From the NCBI GenBank assembly GCA_965661165.1, contig CBFICL010000009.1, positions 1 to 39,535 of the forward strand: a stretch of 39,535 nt of DNA, read 5' to 3'. The position numbers were made by a program, and so were the translations under genes. Positions 7,877 through 16,111 of this stretch are shown one piece after another (position 1 is the first letter of the stretch; every line of letters starts with the position of its first letter). Source of the stretch: Hepatobacter sp965661165 (GTDB taxonomy: Bacteria > Pseudomonadota > Alphaproteobacteria > Holosporales > Hepatobacteraceae). The notes under the pieces are model-generated. The model saw nothing but the letters and a program-made list of their open reading frames with translations, ran no database searches and was not told the origin of the DNA.

Positions 7877-9799
7877 CTATGTCTCTGACGTGGCAGGTTT
7901 GGATGGCTGTTCATTTTCATGACCCAGGGCACTTTTGACAACGCGTTGCGTTTTTTCGGCCAGTTTGCCTGTTTTCAACAACGTTGTAATTTCTTCCCCT
8001 GTGAGTGTTTCTTTTTCAAGAAGATTTTTAGCTAAAAGATGCAGGTCTTTCTTTTTATCTATCAATAACTTTTTAGCTTTAGCATAGCAGTCATCAACAA
8101 TCTTTTTCGTTTCTTGATCCAATGTTTCCGCGGTGGCTTCAGAGACTGTTTTGCTCAGCCCACTCCACGGTCCTTCTTGCGAGGATTCACCGTAAAACAC
8201 AGCACCCATTTTGTCACTCATCCCCCATTCTGTGACCATGTGACGGGCAATATGTGTGGCGCTCTTAATATCAGAAGAGGCACCTGTGGTGACTTTTTCC
8301 TCACCAAAAATCATGTGTTCGGCAATGCGTCCGCCCATAGCCACCATGATGTCAGCCAACAGACGTTCTTTAGATACGGAAATACGATCTTTCTCAGGCA
8401 AACGCACCACCATGCCTAAGGCATGTCCTCTGGGAATAATGGTGGCCTTGTGGATAGGATCTGAGGTAGGCGAATAATACGCCACAATGGCATGACCTGA
8501 TTCGTGGTAGGCGGTAAGGCGCTTTTCTTCTTCGGTCATGACCATGGATTTTCTTTCGGCGCCCATGATGACTTTATCTTTGGCATCTTCAAAGTCTTCC
8601 ACAGAGACCACACGCTTATTGCGCCTGGCAGCAAGCAGGGCCGCTTCGTTCACCAGGTTGGCAAGGTCAGCGCCTGAAAAGCCAGGTGTGCCACGGGCAA
8701 TGGTGCGTGTATCCACGTTAGGGGCCAGCGAAACCTTCTTCATATGCACCTGAAGAATCTTTTCACGTCCATTAATGTCTGGGTTGGGCACACTGATCTG
8801 GCGATCAAATCGGCCTGGCCGCAAAAGCGCCGGATCCAACACATCAGGCCTGTTGGTAGCCGCAATAAGAATTACCCCTTCAGCAGATTCAAACCCGTCC
8901 ATTTCCACCAGAAGTTGGTTGAGGGTTTGTTCCCGTTCATCATTACCGCCACCCATGCCGGCACCGCGATAGCGACCCACAGCATCAATTTCATCCACAA
9001 ACACAATGCACGGGGCATTCTTTCTGGCCTGTTCAAACATGTCGCGCACACGAGAGGCGCCCACACCTACAAACATTTCCACAAAATCAGAGCCTGAAAT
9101 AGAGAAGAAAGGCACAGAAGCCTCACCGGCGATGGCCTTGGCCAATAAAGTTTTCCCTGTGCCGGGTGGGCCCATCAGCAACACGCCTTTGGGAATTTTG
9201 CCGCCCAATTTTTGAAATTTTCGCGGACTGCGGAGAAAATCAACAATTTCCTGTAGGTCAGCTTTGGCCTCATCAATGCCCGCCACATCATCAAAGGTGA
9301 TTTTGGCCACCTTTTCGTCCAAAAGGCGCGCCCGTGATTTGCCAAAACCCATGGCCCGACCTGATCCGCCTTGCATTTGCTTAAGGAAGAAAAACCACAC
9401 ACCAATGAGCAACAGCATGGGAAACCATGACAACAAGATTTGAATAAAGGAGGGCGATCCTTCTTCTTGAGGCGCAGCTGCAATAGACACGCGGTGGGAG
9501 AGCAGCTTAGGAATCAAATCATTTTCTTGTGACGGCACATAGGTCTGAAACTTTTGCCCATTTTTCAAGTGCCCAAAGATTTGTTCTCCACGAATCAACA
9601 CAGAGTGCACGCGCGCACTTTCCACGCTGGAGAGGAAATCAGAATAGCGCAACGTGTTTACAGAAGGTTTGGGTGTCTTTTGATACAGGCTAAACAAGGC
9701 TGTAAAGAAAACAGCAATGATCACCCATATGGCAAGGTTTTTTCCATGTTGTTTCAGCAAGGAAGAAGATCTCCGGTCAAAAAAAGGCAACAACCCCAT
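7877..9799 (-). CDS. ftsH: ATP-dependent zinc metalloprotease FtsH
   Basis: Membrane-anchored AAA+ protease that degrades misfolded membrane proteins and regulators such as LpxC and sigma32. Counted from the ATG at 9799 (640 residues): TM1 about 21-40, a periplasmic domain, TM2 about 120-140, Walker A GPPGTGKT 210-217, Walker B IVFVDEID about 265-272, the second region of homology with ATNRPDVLDPALLRPGRFDR, and the zinc site HESGH 432-436. The frame is open 126 bases further upstream, but that part is unlike the family. Start choice is not certain: a TATAAT hexamer overlaps the ATG, and a TTG at 9760-9758 preceded by GGAGA would give a shorter N-terminus closer to typical FtsH. It is divergent from rseP. 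Confidence 0.95.
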   Translation of the reverse strand: MGLLPFFDRRSSSLLKQHGKNLAIWVIIAVFFTALFSLYQKTPKPSVNTLRYSDFLSSVESARVHSVLIRGEQIFGHLKNGQKFQTYVPSQENDLIPKLLSHRVSIAAAPQEEGSPSFIQILLSWFPMLLLIGVWFFFLKQMQGGSGRAMGFGKSRARLLDEKVAKITFDDVAGIDEAKADLQEIVDFLRSPRKFQKLGGKIPKGVLLMGPPGTGKTLLAKAIAGEASVPFFSISGSDFVEMFVGVGASRVRDMFEQARKNAPCIVFVDEIDAVGRYRGAGMGGGNDEREQTLNQLLVEMDGFESAEGVILIAATNRPDVLDPALLRPGRFDRQISVPNPDINGREKILQVHMKKVSLAPNVDTRTIARGTPGFSGADLANLVNEAALLAARRNKRVVSVEDFEDAKDKVIMGAERKSMVMTEEEKRLTAYHESGHAIVAYYSPTSDPIHKATIIPRGHALGMVVRLPEKDRISVSKERLLADIMVAMGGRIAEHMIFGEEKVTTGASSDIKSATHIARHMVTEWGMSDKMGAVFYGESSQEGPWSGLSKTVSEATAETLDQETKKIVDDCYAKAKKLLIDKKKDLHLLAKNLLEKETLTGEEITTLLKTGKLAEKTQRVVKSALGHENEQPSKPATSET

Positions 9800-9923
9800 T
9801 ATAACACAAAATAGATTGATAAAAAAGATTCTGGCGCATGGGTCCGGAAACCCGCTTATTCTTGTCTTGTTTTTTTTGGGCGCAAAGACTAGTGTGATGG
9901 CGATGCCTTCGGTTTTTTGTTCC

Positions 9924-11024
9924 ATGTCCTTTCTTCTTCAATTTCTTGGTGATGTATGGCCTTTTCTGCTTGTTTTGACCCCGCTCGTGTTTTTTCATGA
10001 GCTGGGACACTATCTTGTGGCGCGCTATGTGGGCGTTAAAATCGATGTGTTTTCTATTGGTTTTGGGCCTGAAATTTTTGGCTGGCATGATCGGTTAGGA
10101 ACAAGATGGAAAGTGTCGTGGATTCCTTTAGGCGGTTATGTCAAAATGCATGGTGATGCAGATGCGTCGAGCCGTCCTGAACAAGATCTCTCGCCAGAAG
10201 TTTTGGCTCAAACGATGCACGGGAAAACACCGCTTCAGCGCATGGCTATTTCTTTTGCAGGCCCCTTGGCAAATTATATTTTGGCCGTTGTGTGTTTTGC
10301 TTTTATTTTTCTCGTACGTGGCGTTGACCAGTGGGACTGTGTCATTCAAGCGCCTGTACCACAAAGTCCCGCTTTTGAAGCCGGTCTTCAAAAAGATGAT
10401 CACATTGTGGCTGTAAACAACCGACCTGTATCAACGTTTCATGATATCGTGCGTCACGTGCGTCAAGATGAGGGTCAATCTTTGCTTTTGCGTATCAAGC
10501 GTCAAGAGGCTACGCAGGATATCGTGATTGAGCGAGAAAAATTGGCTGCGTTTGGCGGGCGGTTGGGCATCATGCCGGCGCGCTCTTTTGTGGAACGCGT
10601 CAATCCCTTTCAAGCGGTTTCTATGGCGTTTGGGCGTGTGATCTCTTTGTCTGTGGATATTGCGTCCAACATTTGGGGTATGCTGACGGGGAAGGTGTCC
10701 TCCGAAGGGATGGGGGGCGTTTTGATGATTGGCAAGATGGCCCGCGATGTTTCCTTAAGCGGGTTTCTTCCGCTGGTGATTTTTTTGGCGATCTTGTCGG
10801 TAAGCCTTGGCTTTTTTAACCTCTTGCCCATTCCCATGTTAGATGGCGGCCATATTTTATTATGTGTGGCTGAGTTGGTGGTGGGTAAAAAGCTGTCTGA
10901 AGCCTTTGTGGAATGGTTTTTCCGTGTGGGTTTTGTGCTGATTATTATGCTTTTTTTGTTTACAACGTGGAATGATTCGAAACGCCTCGGGATCATTGCC
11001 TTTTTTCAGAGAATGTTCGCGTGA
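9924..11024 (+). CDS. rseP: Site-2 zinc metalloprotease RseP
   Basis: Intramembrane protease that cleaves anti-sigma factors and remnant signal peptides. HELGH (residues 25-29 from this start) lies in TM1 and the second zinc-site motif LLPIPMLDGGH in a C-terminal helix. Between them are the GGYVKMHGD loop and one evident PDZ domain (about 120-190, with SPAFEAGLQKDDHIVAVNNRPV); most alphaproteobacterial homologues are similar. The frame opens at 9717, but the product from there would overlap ftsH and lacks similarity; ATGs at 9897 and 9903 are alternatives. I chose 9924 because HELGH then sits at the usual distance from the N-terminus. Coupled to bamA by a GTGA overlap. The dxr and cdsA genes that often precede it are not here. 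Confidence 0.92.
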   Translation: MSFLLQFLGDVWPFLLVLTPLVFFHELGHYLVARYVGVKIDVFSIGFGPEIFGWHDRLGTRWKVSWIPLGGYVKMHGDADASSRPEQDLSPEVLAQTMHGKTPLQRMAISFAGPLANYILAVVCFAFIFLVRGVDQWDCVIQAPVPQSPAFEAGLQKDDHIVAVNNRPVSTFHDIVRHVRQDEGQSLLLRIKRQEATQDIVIEREKLAAFGGRLGIMPARSFVERVNPFQAVSMAFGRVISLSVDIASNIWGMLTGKVSSEGMGGVLMIGKMARDVSLSGFLPLVIFLAILSVSLGFFNLLPIPMLDGGHILLCVAELVVGKKLSEAFVEWFFRVGFVLIIMLFLFTTWNDSKRLGIIAFFQRMFA

Positions 11025-13297
11025 GACGGTTTGTTTTCTGTTTTGTTTTGTTATGTGGTTTTTTTCCCGCTTTGCACGGTCTTTTCATTAAAGACATTGT
11101 TGTGCGCGGCATTGTGCGCATCGATCGCTCTTTTGTTTTGTCACATATTTCTGTTCGTAAGGGCCAGGATGTCTCAGAGGCGGATCTTGAGAAAATGCTT
11201 CAAGAGCTTTTCCTGACGGGTCTTTTTGCAGACGTAAAGGGCCAAATCAAAAACCAGACACTCTATATCACGGTGACAGAGAATGAGGTTTTCAATCGGA
11301 TCGTTTTTGAAGGCAACAAAAAAATTGATAGCGAAGCCTTAAGCAAAGAAATTGATTTGAAACCCCGCCAGGTATACACGCCCTATCGCGTGCAAAAAGC
11401 GGCGCAACAGGTGCGGGATCTTTATCGCATGAAAGGGCATGTTGGCGCTGTGGTTGAGCCCAAAATCATTCGCAGACCCCAAGGCCGTGTGGATTTGATT
11501 TTTGAAATTCAAGACGGGCGGCCTCAAAAGATTGATGCCATTCTCTTCCAAGGGAACAAGCATTTTTCTGCCAGTGATTTGCGTGGGGTGGTTCTGACGA
11601 AGGAGAGTCGCTGGTGGCGCTTTTTGTCATCAGCCGATACCTATGAGCCTGACCGTCTTGTGTATGACCGTGAACTTCTTTATCGCCACTATCGCGATCA
11701 TGGGTATGCTGATGTGGATGTTGTGTCTGTGTTGACAGAGCTGTCTTCCAATCAACAACATTTTTACATTACGTTCCATGTTCAGGAGGGGGATCTTTAT
11801 CATTTTGGCACCATCGACCTGACATCCAAGGTGCCCGATTTTGATGTCAAAGAGCTTCGCTCTCTGTTAGAGCCTCAAGAAAAAAATGTGTTTAACTATT
11901 CTAAGATTGAGCGCACTGTTTTTAATATCAACCGCTTTTTGAGTGAGAAGGGTCTCTTTTACGGGGTGGAGACGGACATCCGGACCGATAAAGAGGGAAA
12001 GAAAATCCATGTCACATTTGTGATTGTGCCTAAAAAACCCATGTATGTGGGCAATATTTGGGTGCGCGGGAACATCGCCACGAATGATGATGTGATTCGT
12101 CGTGAAAGCATTGTTGCACCGGGAGACCCGCTGACCAATTTTAAAATTGAGCGCACCCGGCAAAAAATAACAAACCTTGATTTTTTCAAAACGGTGGACG
12201 TGCAGGTAGAAGATGTGCCAGAGACGCCTGATCAAAAAGATGTGGTGATTCAGGTGGAAGACAAATCCACTGGAGAGCTCATGTTCTCAGGAGGCTATTC
12301 GACAGCTGATGGTCCTCTTTTTGAAGTCAAAGCCGCAGAGCGTAACTTTTTGGGGCGCGGGCAGGAATTAGAGTTTAAGGGTACGGTGGCGCGACGTACA
12401 AAAGGCGTGGTGTTAGGGTTTATGGAGCCCTATTTCCTGAGTCGCCGCCTTGAAGCGGGTGTGGATTGTTTTGCCCAGCAAACACGTCAAGACACCCTCG
12501 GCTCATTCCAGGGTGGGTATTCACGTAACTATTTGGGCGCCGGCTCTCGGCTAGGATTTTATTTAGACACCTATCTCTTTGAACGGTTTCGTTATTCTAT
12601 CCGAAAGGAAACCTTTAAAAACAACAAAACACAATCCGTTTTCTATCAAGAAATGGGGAGAGACGTTGTGTCACAATTGGGGCATGACCTTATTTATGAC
12701 CGACGCAACAACATGGCTGAACCCACAGGTGGTGGGTATTGTGGACTGACCACAAACTATGCGGGCCTGGGCGGCAGTGTTCATTTTTTGGGCAATGATG
12801 TGGTGTTTGGTTATTACTGGGCTTTGGATAATGATCGTGATTTGATTGTGCGTCTGCGTGGTCGTTACGGCATCATCGTCGGCTGTGGTGGCCCTTTACG
12901 GGTGACCGATCACCTCTTTATGGGGGGTGAGAGCGTACGCGGGTTTGAAGAAGTGGGTATTGGGCCAAGAGACGGCACAACGGGGGATGCCATTGGTGGT
13001 CGACAAAGTTTTTTGACGAATATCGAACTTTCCTATCCGTTAGGCAAAAAAAGCTTTGGCCTCACCGGTTTCCTTTTTAATGACTGGGGCAGTTTGTGGT
13101 CTTCGGGGGAGGCCTCGGGGCCTTATGGTGATCGCATTGTGAGCAACCAGTTCTTTATCCGAAACTCTGTGGGGTTTGGGATCCGATTCCAGTCGCCTTT
13201 TGGGTTGCTTGGGTTTTCCCTCGGGTTTCCTATGAAGAAGATGAAGGGTGTTGATAAGAGGCAAGTTTTCCGTTTGAATATAGGAACGGAGTTTTAG
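11021..13297 (+). CDS. bamA: Outer membrane protein assembly factor BamA
   Basis: Core Omp85 protein of the BAM complex, inserting beta-barrel proteins into the outer membrane. The start is GTG, overlapping the rseP stop. A signal peptide (MRRFVFCFVLLCGFFPALHG) is followed by about five POTRA domains (roughly 22-420, starting with IKDIVVRGIVRID) and a 16-strand barrel. The diagnostic loop-6 motif is present as GGESVRGFEEVGIG, and the chain ends in ...NIGTEF with the terminal phenylalanine expected of outer-membrane proteins. 758 residues is normal. It is followed by lpxD with no skp/ompH gene in between, unlike many Proteobacteria. Confidence 0.96.
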   Translation: MRRFVFCFVLLCGFFPALHGLFIKDIVVRGIVRIDRSFVLSHISVRKGQDVSEADLEKMLQELFLTGLFADVKGQIKNQTLYITVTENEVFNRIVFEGNKKIDSEALSKEIDLKPRQVYTPYRVQKAAQQVRDLYRMKGHVGAVVEPKIIRRPQGRVDLIFEIQDGRPQKIDAILFQGNKHFSASDLRGVVLTKESRWWRFLSSADTYEPDRLVYDRELLYRHYRDHGYADVDVVSVLTELSSNQQHFYITFHVQEGDLYHFGTIDLTSKVPDFDVKELRSLLEPQEKNVFNYSKIERTVFNINRFLSEKGLFYGVETDIRTDKEGKKIHVTFVIVPKKPMYVGNIWVRGNIATNDDVIRRESIVAPGDPLTNFKIERTRQKITNLDFFKTVDVQVEDVPETPDQKDVVIQVEDKSTGELMFSGGYSTADGPLFEVKAAERNFLGRGQELEFKGTVARRTKGVVLGFMEPYFLSRRLEAGVDCFAQQTRQDTLGSFQGGYSRNYLGAGSRLGFYLDTYLFERFRYSIRKETFKNNKTQSVFYQEMGRDVVSQLGHDLIYDRRNNMAEPTGGGYCGLTTNYAGLGGSVHFLGNDVVFGYYWALDNDRDLIVRLRGRYGIIVGCGGPLRVTDHLFMGGESVRGFEEVGIGPRDGTTGDAIGGRQSFLTNIELSYPLGKKSFGLTGFLFNDWGSLWSSGEASGPYGDRIVSNQFFIRNSVGFGIRFQSPFGLLGFSLGFPMKKMKGVDKRQVFRLNIGTEF

Positions 13298-13348
13298 GTA
13301 GATGGCCCCCGGGGCCTTGAATGTCGAACAGTCAAGAGAGGTTTATTT

Positions 13349-14377
13349 ATGGTTAACACGCGTTTTTTTGAGCGACAAAAATCCTTACCTTTGAAGGATA
13401 TAGCCACGCTGGCAGGGGCCACTTTGTGGGCCGGTGACGGCAGCTTATTGATTGAACATGTGGCGCCTCTTGAATCGGCAGGGCCTCATGATCTTTCTTT
13501 TGTCCGTAATATCAACTATTTACCTTATCTAGATCACACACGCGCAGGGGCCGTGCTTGTGGATGAGCAGTATCGCGACCGTGTGCCTCAAAAAACCGCT
13601 GTGTTAGCGATGAAGCATCCAGAAAAGGGTCTTTTTAAGGTGCTGAACGTGCTGTATAAAGAGCCACCCTCCTTAAGCGGGATTCATCCGAGTGCTGTGA
13701 TTCATGAGTCTGCGCAGGTAGGCCTTGGGTGCTCTGTGGGACCTGGGGTTGTGATTGAAGAAGAAGCGGTTATCGGTGAGCGCTGCGTGATTGGGGCCGG
13801 CAGCGTGATCGGCCGACGTGTGACCATGGGCGCTGACTGCCATATAGGTCCACATGTGACGCTTATGTATGCAACGCTTGGTCATCACGTGCGGCTCAAA
13901 CCAGGTGCGCGCATTGGGCAAAGTGGGTTTGGATTTTTTCTAAGCGAAGATGACAGCCAGGATCGTATGACCCAGCCTCAATTGGGCGGTGTGACGGTGG
14001 GTGATTATGTGGAGATTGGTGCTAACACGACCGTTGATCGCGGTAGCGTGAGAGATACGGTGATTGAATCATATGTGCGCATCGATAACCTGGTGCAAAT
14101 TGCTCATAATGTGCATGTGGGGAAAGGGTCTGTGATCGTGGCTCAAGTGGGCATTGCGGGAAGCGCAACCCTTGAAGAAGGGGTGGTTTTGGGCGGACAA
14201 GTGGGTGTTGCAGGGCATTTAACCCTCAAACGTGGCGCACGTGTGGCCGCCCAAAGCGGCGTCATGAGAAACGCGGAGGCCGGAGAAGTTTTGTCTGGGT
14301 CTCCTGCCATGCCTCACCGGCTTCATTTCAAAATGCTTGCCATGCTCAAGAATTTGACCCAAAATCGGGGGAAGTAA
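13349..14377 (+). CDS. lpxD: UDP-3-O-acylglucosamine N-acyltransferase LpxD
   Basis: Third step of lipid A synthesis, adding a hydroxyacyl chain from ACP to the 2-amino group of UDP-3-O-acylglucosamine. The protein has 342 residues: an N-terminal uridine-binding domain (about 1-105, with HDLSFVRNINYL) and a left-handed beta-helix of hexapeptide repeats (about 110-310). The catalytic-type histidine lies in NLVQIAHNVHVG, followed by the family's VGIAGS element. ATG at 13349 has an AGAGAGG Shine-Dalgarno sequence. The 51-base gap after bamA contains a perfect GC-only palindrome, GGCCCCCGGGGCC at 13304-13316, without a T-tract. Confidence 0.95.
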   Translation: MVNTRFFERQKSLPLKDIATLAGATLWAGDGSLLIEHVAPLESAGPHDLSFVRNINYLPYLDHTRAGAVLVDEQYRDRVPQKTAVLAMKHPEKGLFKVLNVLYKEPPSLSGIHPSAVIHESAQVGLGCSVGPGVVIEEEAVIGERCVIGAGSVIGRRVTMGADCHIGPHVTLMYATLGHHVRLKPGARIGQSGFGFFLSEDDSQDRMTQPQLGGVTVGDYVEIGANTTVDRGSVRDTVIESYVRIDNLVQIAHNVHVGKGSVIVAQVGIAGSATLEEGVVLGGQVGVAGHLTLKRGARVAAQSGVMRNAEAGEVLSGSPAMPHRLHFKMLAMLKNLTQNRGK

Positions 14378-14417
14378 GCTTTGGAAAAGTTTATAAAGTA
14401 AGTTGGGAAGTAAGTTC

Positions 14418-14918
14418 GTGTTAGAAAAGAATGATCATTTTGCAGAGGAAAATGTCTCCTCTGTTGAGAGCGCCGAGGTTTTGGAAACAGAAGATCTTTT
14501 TCGCCTTTTGCCCCATCGCTCGCCGTTCCTAATGGTGGACCGTCTCACAGATATTCATTTAGGTGAAAGTGTTGTGGGGATTAAGAATGTCACCTTTAAT
14601 GAGTGGTTTTTTGTGGGGCATTTTCCTAAAAAGCCGGTGATGCCAGGTGTCTTGATTGTGGAAGCGCTTGCGCAGACGGCCGGTGCATTGGTAATGTACA
14701 CCTTGGAAAAAGCGGGCAACAATATTGATGATTCCCTTGTTTATTTTATGTCCATAGAAAAAGTACGGTTTCGTAGGCAGGTGTTGCCCGGGGACTGTCT
14801 TCATTTGCATGCGCGTAAGATTCATCAAAGAAACCAGACGTGGCGTTTTGAGGGTGAGGCGCGTGTTAACGGTGTTCCTGTGACGCAGGCTACCTATACG
14901 GCTATGATTCAAACATGA
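14418..14918 (+). CDS. fabZ: 3-hydroxyacyl-[acyl-carrier-protein] dehydratase FabZ
   Basis: Dehydrates beta-hydroxyacyl-ACP in type II fatty acid synthesis. It has a hot-dog fold with the motif LLPHRSPFLMVDR, the catalytic histidine in GHFPKKPVMPGV and the glutamate in LIVEALAQTAG. The start taken is GTG at 14418, seven bases after GGGAAG, giving 166 residues; a TTG at 14403 is also in frame. The N-terminus is about 20 residues longer than in E. coli. In many alphaproteobacteria lpxA follows; here the next gene is a tRNA, so lpxA must be elsewhere or absent. Confidence 0.95.
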   Translation: MLEKNDHFAEENVSSVESAEVLETEDLFRLLPHRSPFLMVDRLTDIHLGESVVGIKNVTFNEWFFVGHFPKKPVMPGVLIVEALAQTAGALVMYTLEKAGNNIDDSLVYFMSIEKVRFRRQVLPGDCLHLHARKIHQRNQTWRFEGEARVNGVPVTQATYTAMIQT

Positions 14919-14985
14919 ATGTCAAGCTGGTTTTATCGGCCCCACGTCTTGTGTTTTGCTGTGTTTTTTTTTAGCCTCTACGCAT

Positions 14986-15062
14986 GCGCTCGTAGCTCAA
15001 TTGGATAGAGCACCAGACGACGGAGCTGGGGGTTAGGAGTTCGAATCTTCTCGAGCGCACCA
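14986..15062 (+). tRNA. tRNA-Arg, anticodon ACG, with atypical anticodon loop
   Basis: A full cloverleaf folds: acceptor GCGCTCG with CGAGCGC (7 pairs), D stem GCTC with GAGC, T stem AGGAG with CTTCT around TTCGAAT, discriminator A and an encoded CCA. The sequence follows the usual bacterial tRNA-Arg(ACG) closely. The anticodon ACG is at 15020-15022. The anticodon arm is abnormal: position 33, almost always U, is G (15019), and the closing pair 31-39 is A-G (15017 and 15025), leaving four good stem pairs. It could be functional with an altered loop, or decaying. Confidence 0.88.
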
Positions 15063-15092
15063 CATTCTTATGAAACCCTCAGCCTATGAAAA

Positions 15093-15114
15093 TCTCAGCT
15101 TCTTGCATCTGAGA
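15093..15114 (-). terminator. Weak hairpin terminator candidate
   Basis: TCTCAG and CTGAGA form a six-pair stem with a ten-base loop. On the minus strand it is followed by TTTTC. It lies about 170 bases downstream of the cold-shock gene stop and 31 bases after the tRNA. The stem is short, so the call is tentative. Confidence 0.25.
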
Positions 15115-15280
15115 AGAAAGATCATCAGACGTCTCTTTTGGTGCCATCAAGAGTATTTGGCGGCGTCTATAAGTGCCTACAGGCGCGGTGTTTGTGGTTA
15201 AAAAGATGCAAACAAAAATAGATAGCCTAGGGGGCGATACCCTAAGAGGTGGGAGATGAGAGATCAGAGCCTAGAACCGG

Positions 15281-15886
15281 TTATCTCACAAAGCGTAATT
15301 TTTCAGCTGAAGCTTCAGAGGAGGAGGCCTCAGATGAGAGGGTCGCTTCTTTTATGGCCTGTATCTCTGCTTGTGCGTCATCATCGTTGATAAAGCGAAT
15401 CTCCCGAGCTTCACGACCCCGTTCTGTGAAAAGAACCTTTGTGGATACGCGTTGCCCATGGAGCAGCCTGTCAACGTTGAGATCCTTTAAAGAACCGGTG
15501 TGAAAGAAAATATCTCGCCCACCATCATCGGCTTCAATAAAGCCATATCCTCGCAATACATTGAACCATTTGACAACACCTGTGGTCTCTTCAAGCGTTA
15601 AAGGAATGTCCTGAGGCTGGTTGGTGACGCTATTGACGCTATAGACCTTGGTCACATAAAAACCGCGCTCTCCCTGCTCAATATCGCACACAATTTCATC
15701 CCCCTGCGCCACATGCTGACAGCCAACGCTTTCTAAGAGAGAGAAGTGTATGAAAATATTCGATACGCCTTGTTCAGCAAGCTCGAGGAATCCATATCCT
15801 TTTTTGAGGCTGAACCACTTTACGGAACACGTCGGCTTGCTTTGTATTTTTTCACCATCTTGACAATGTTTTTTTGCATACCCCAT
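15281..15886 (-). CDS. Tandem cold-shock-domain RNA-binding protein
   Basis: Two cold-shock domains in one chain, a design known from alphaproteobacterial CspA-family proteins. Domain 1 (about 20-80) has VKWFSLKKGYGFLEL and NIFIHFSLLE; domain 2 (about 100-165) has VKWFNVLRGYGFIEA and DIFFHTGSLKD. These supply RNP1- and RNP2-like nucleic-acid-binding aromatics; domain 2 is nearer to consensus. A Ser/Glu/Ala-rich tail with a repeated SSEAS follows. The ATG at 15886 gives 201 residues; a TTG at 15910 would add eight. Role as an RNA chaperone is inferred from the family. It is transcribed divergently from the cckA-like gene across an AT-rich spacer containing an inverted repeat. Confidence 0.88.
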   Translation of the reverse strand: MGYAKKHCQDGEKIQSKPTCSVKWFSLKKGYGFLELAEQGVSNIFIHFSLLESVGCQHVAQGDEIVCDIEQGERGFYVTKVYSVNSVTNQPQDIPLTLEETTGVVKWFNVLRGYGFIEADDGGRDIFFHTGSLKDLNVDRLLHGQRVSTKVLFTERGREAREIRFINDDDAQAEIQAIKEATLSSEASSSEASAEKLRFVR

Positions 15887-15967
15887 ATACTTCACTCGCT
15901 TATCTGTCAAAAAAATTATTAAGAGGACTCTATTCTATTTAGAACACATCATATTTTATTTTTTTTG

Positions 15968-16001
15968 TCAAAAATGTTTTTATTTTTTATAAACATTTTG
16001 A
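15968..16001. repeat. AT-rich inverted repeat in a divergent promoter region
   Basis: AAAATGTTT (15971-15979) and AAACATTTT (15991-15999) are perfect nine-base inverted arms around an 11-base spacer, extendable to 12 bases with one indel (TCAAAAATGTTT and AAACATTTTGA). It sits between the divergent cold-shock and cckA-like genes and overlaps a TTGACA on the minus strand (15971-15966). An operator or a 5' leader hairpin of the cold-shock mRNA are both possible. Confidence 0.5.
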
Positions 16002-16014
16002 TATTTTTTTTTGA

Positions 16015-16042
16015 TTGTGACCCGAACCATCGACGATACTAT
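16015..16042 (+). promoter_or_regulatory. Candidate promoter of the cckA-mtaB-ftsY group
   Basis: TTGTGA (16015-16020) and TACTAT (16037-16042) are spaced by 16 bases, 70 bases upstream of the ATG at 16112. It is the best hexamer pair in the divergent spacer, but both hexamers deviate from consensus. Confidence 0.35.
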
Positions 16043-16111
16043 TCGCTTGTACTGCTCTCTCATTGTAGTTACCTTTGCAGCATAAGAGAAAGAAAAACGG
16101 GACGGTCTTGA

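Noticed and set aside
13304..13316. GC-only palindrome after bamA as a terminator
   Set aside because: It has no usable loop or T-tract, and lpxD follows 33 bases later on the same strand.
14986..15062. Integration site for a mobile element at the tRNA 3' end
   Set aside because: No integrase, no duplicated tRNA end and no foreign gene block is seen downstream.
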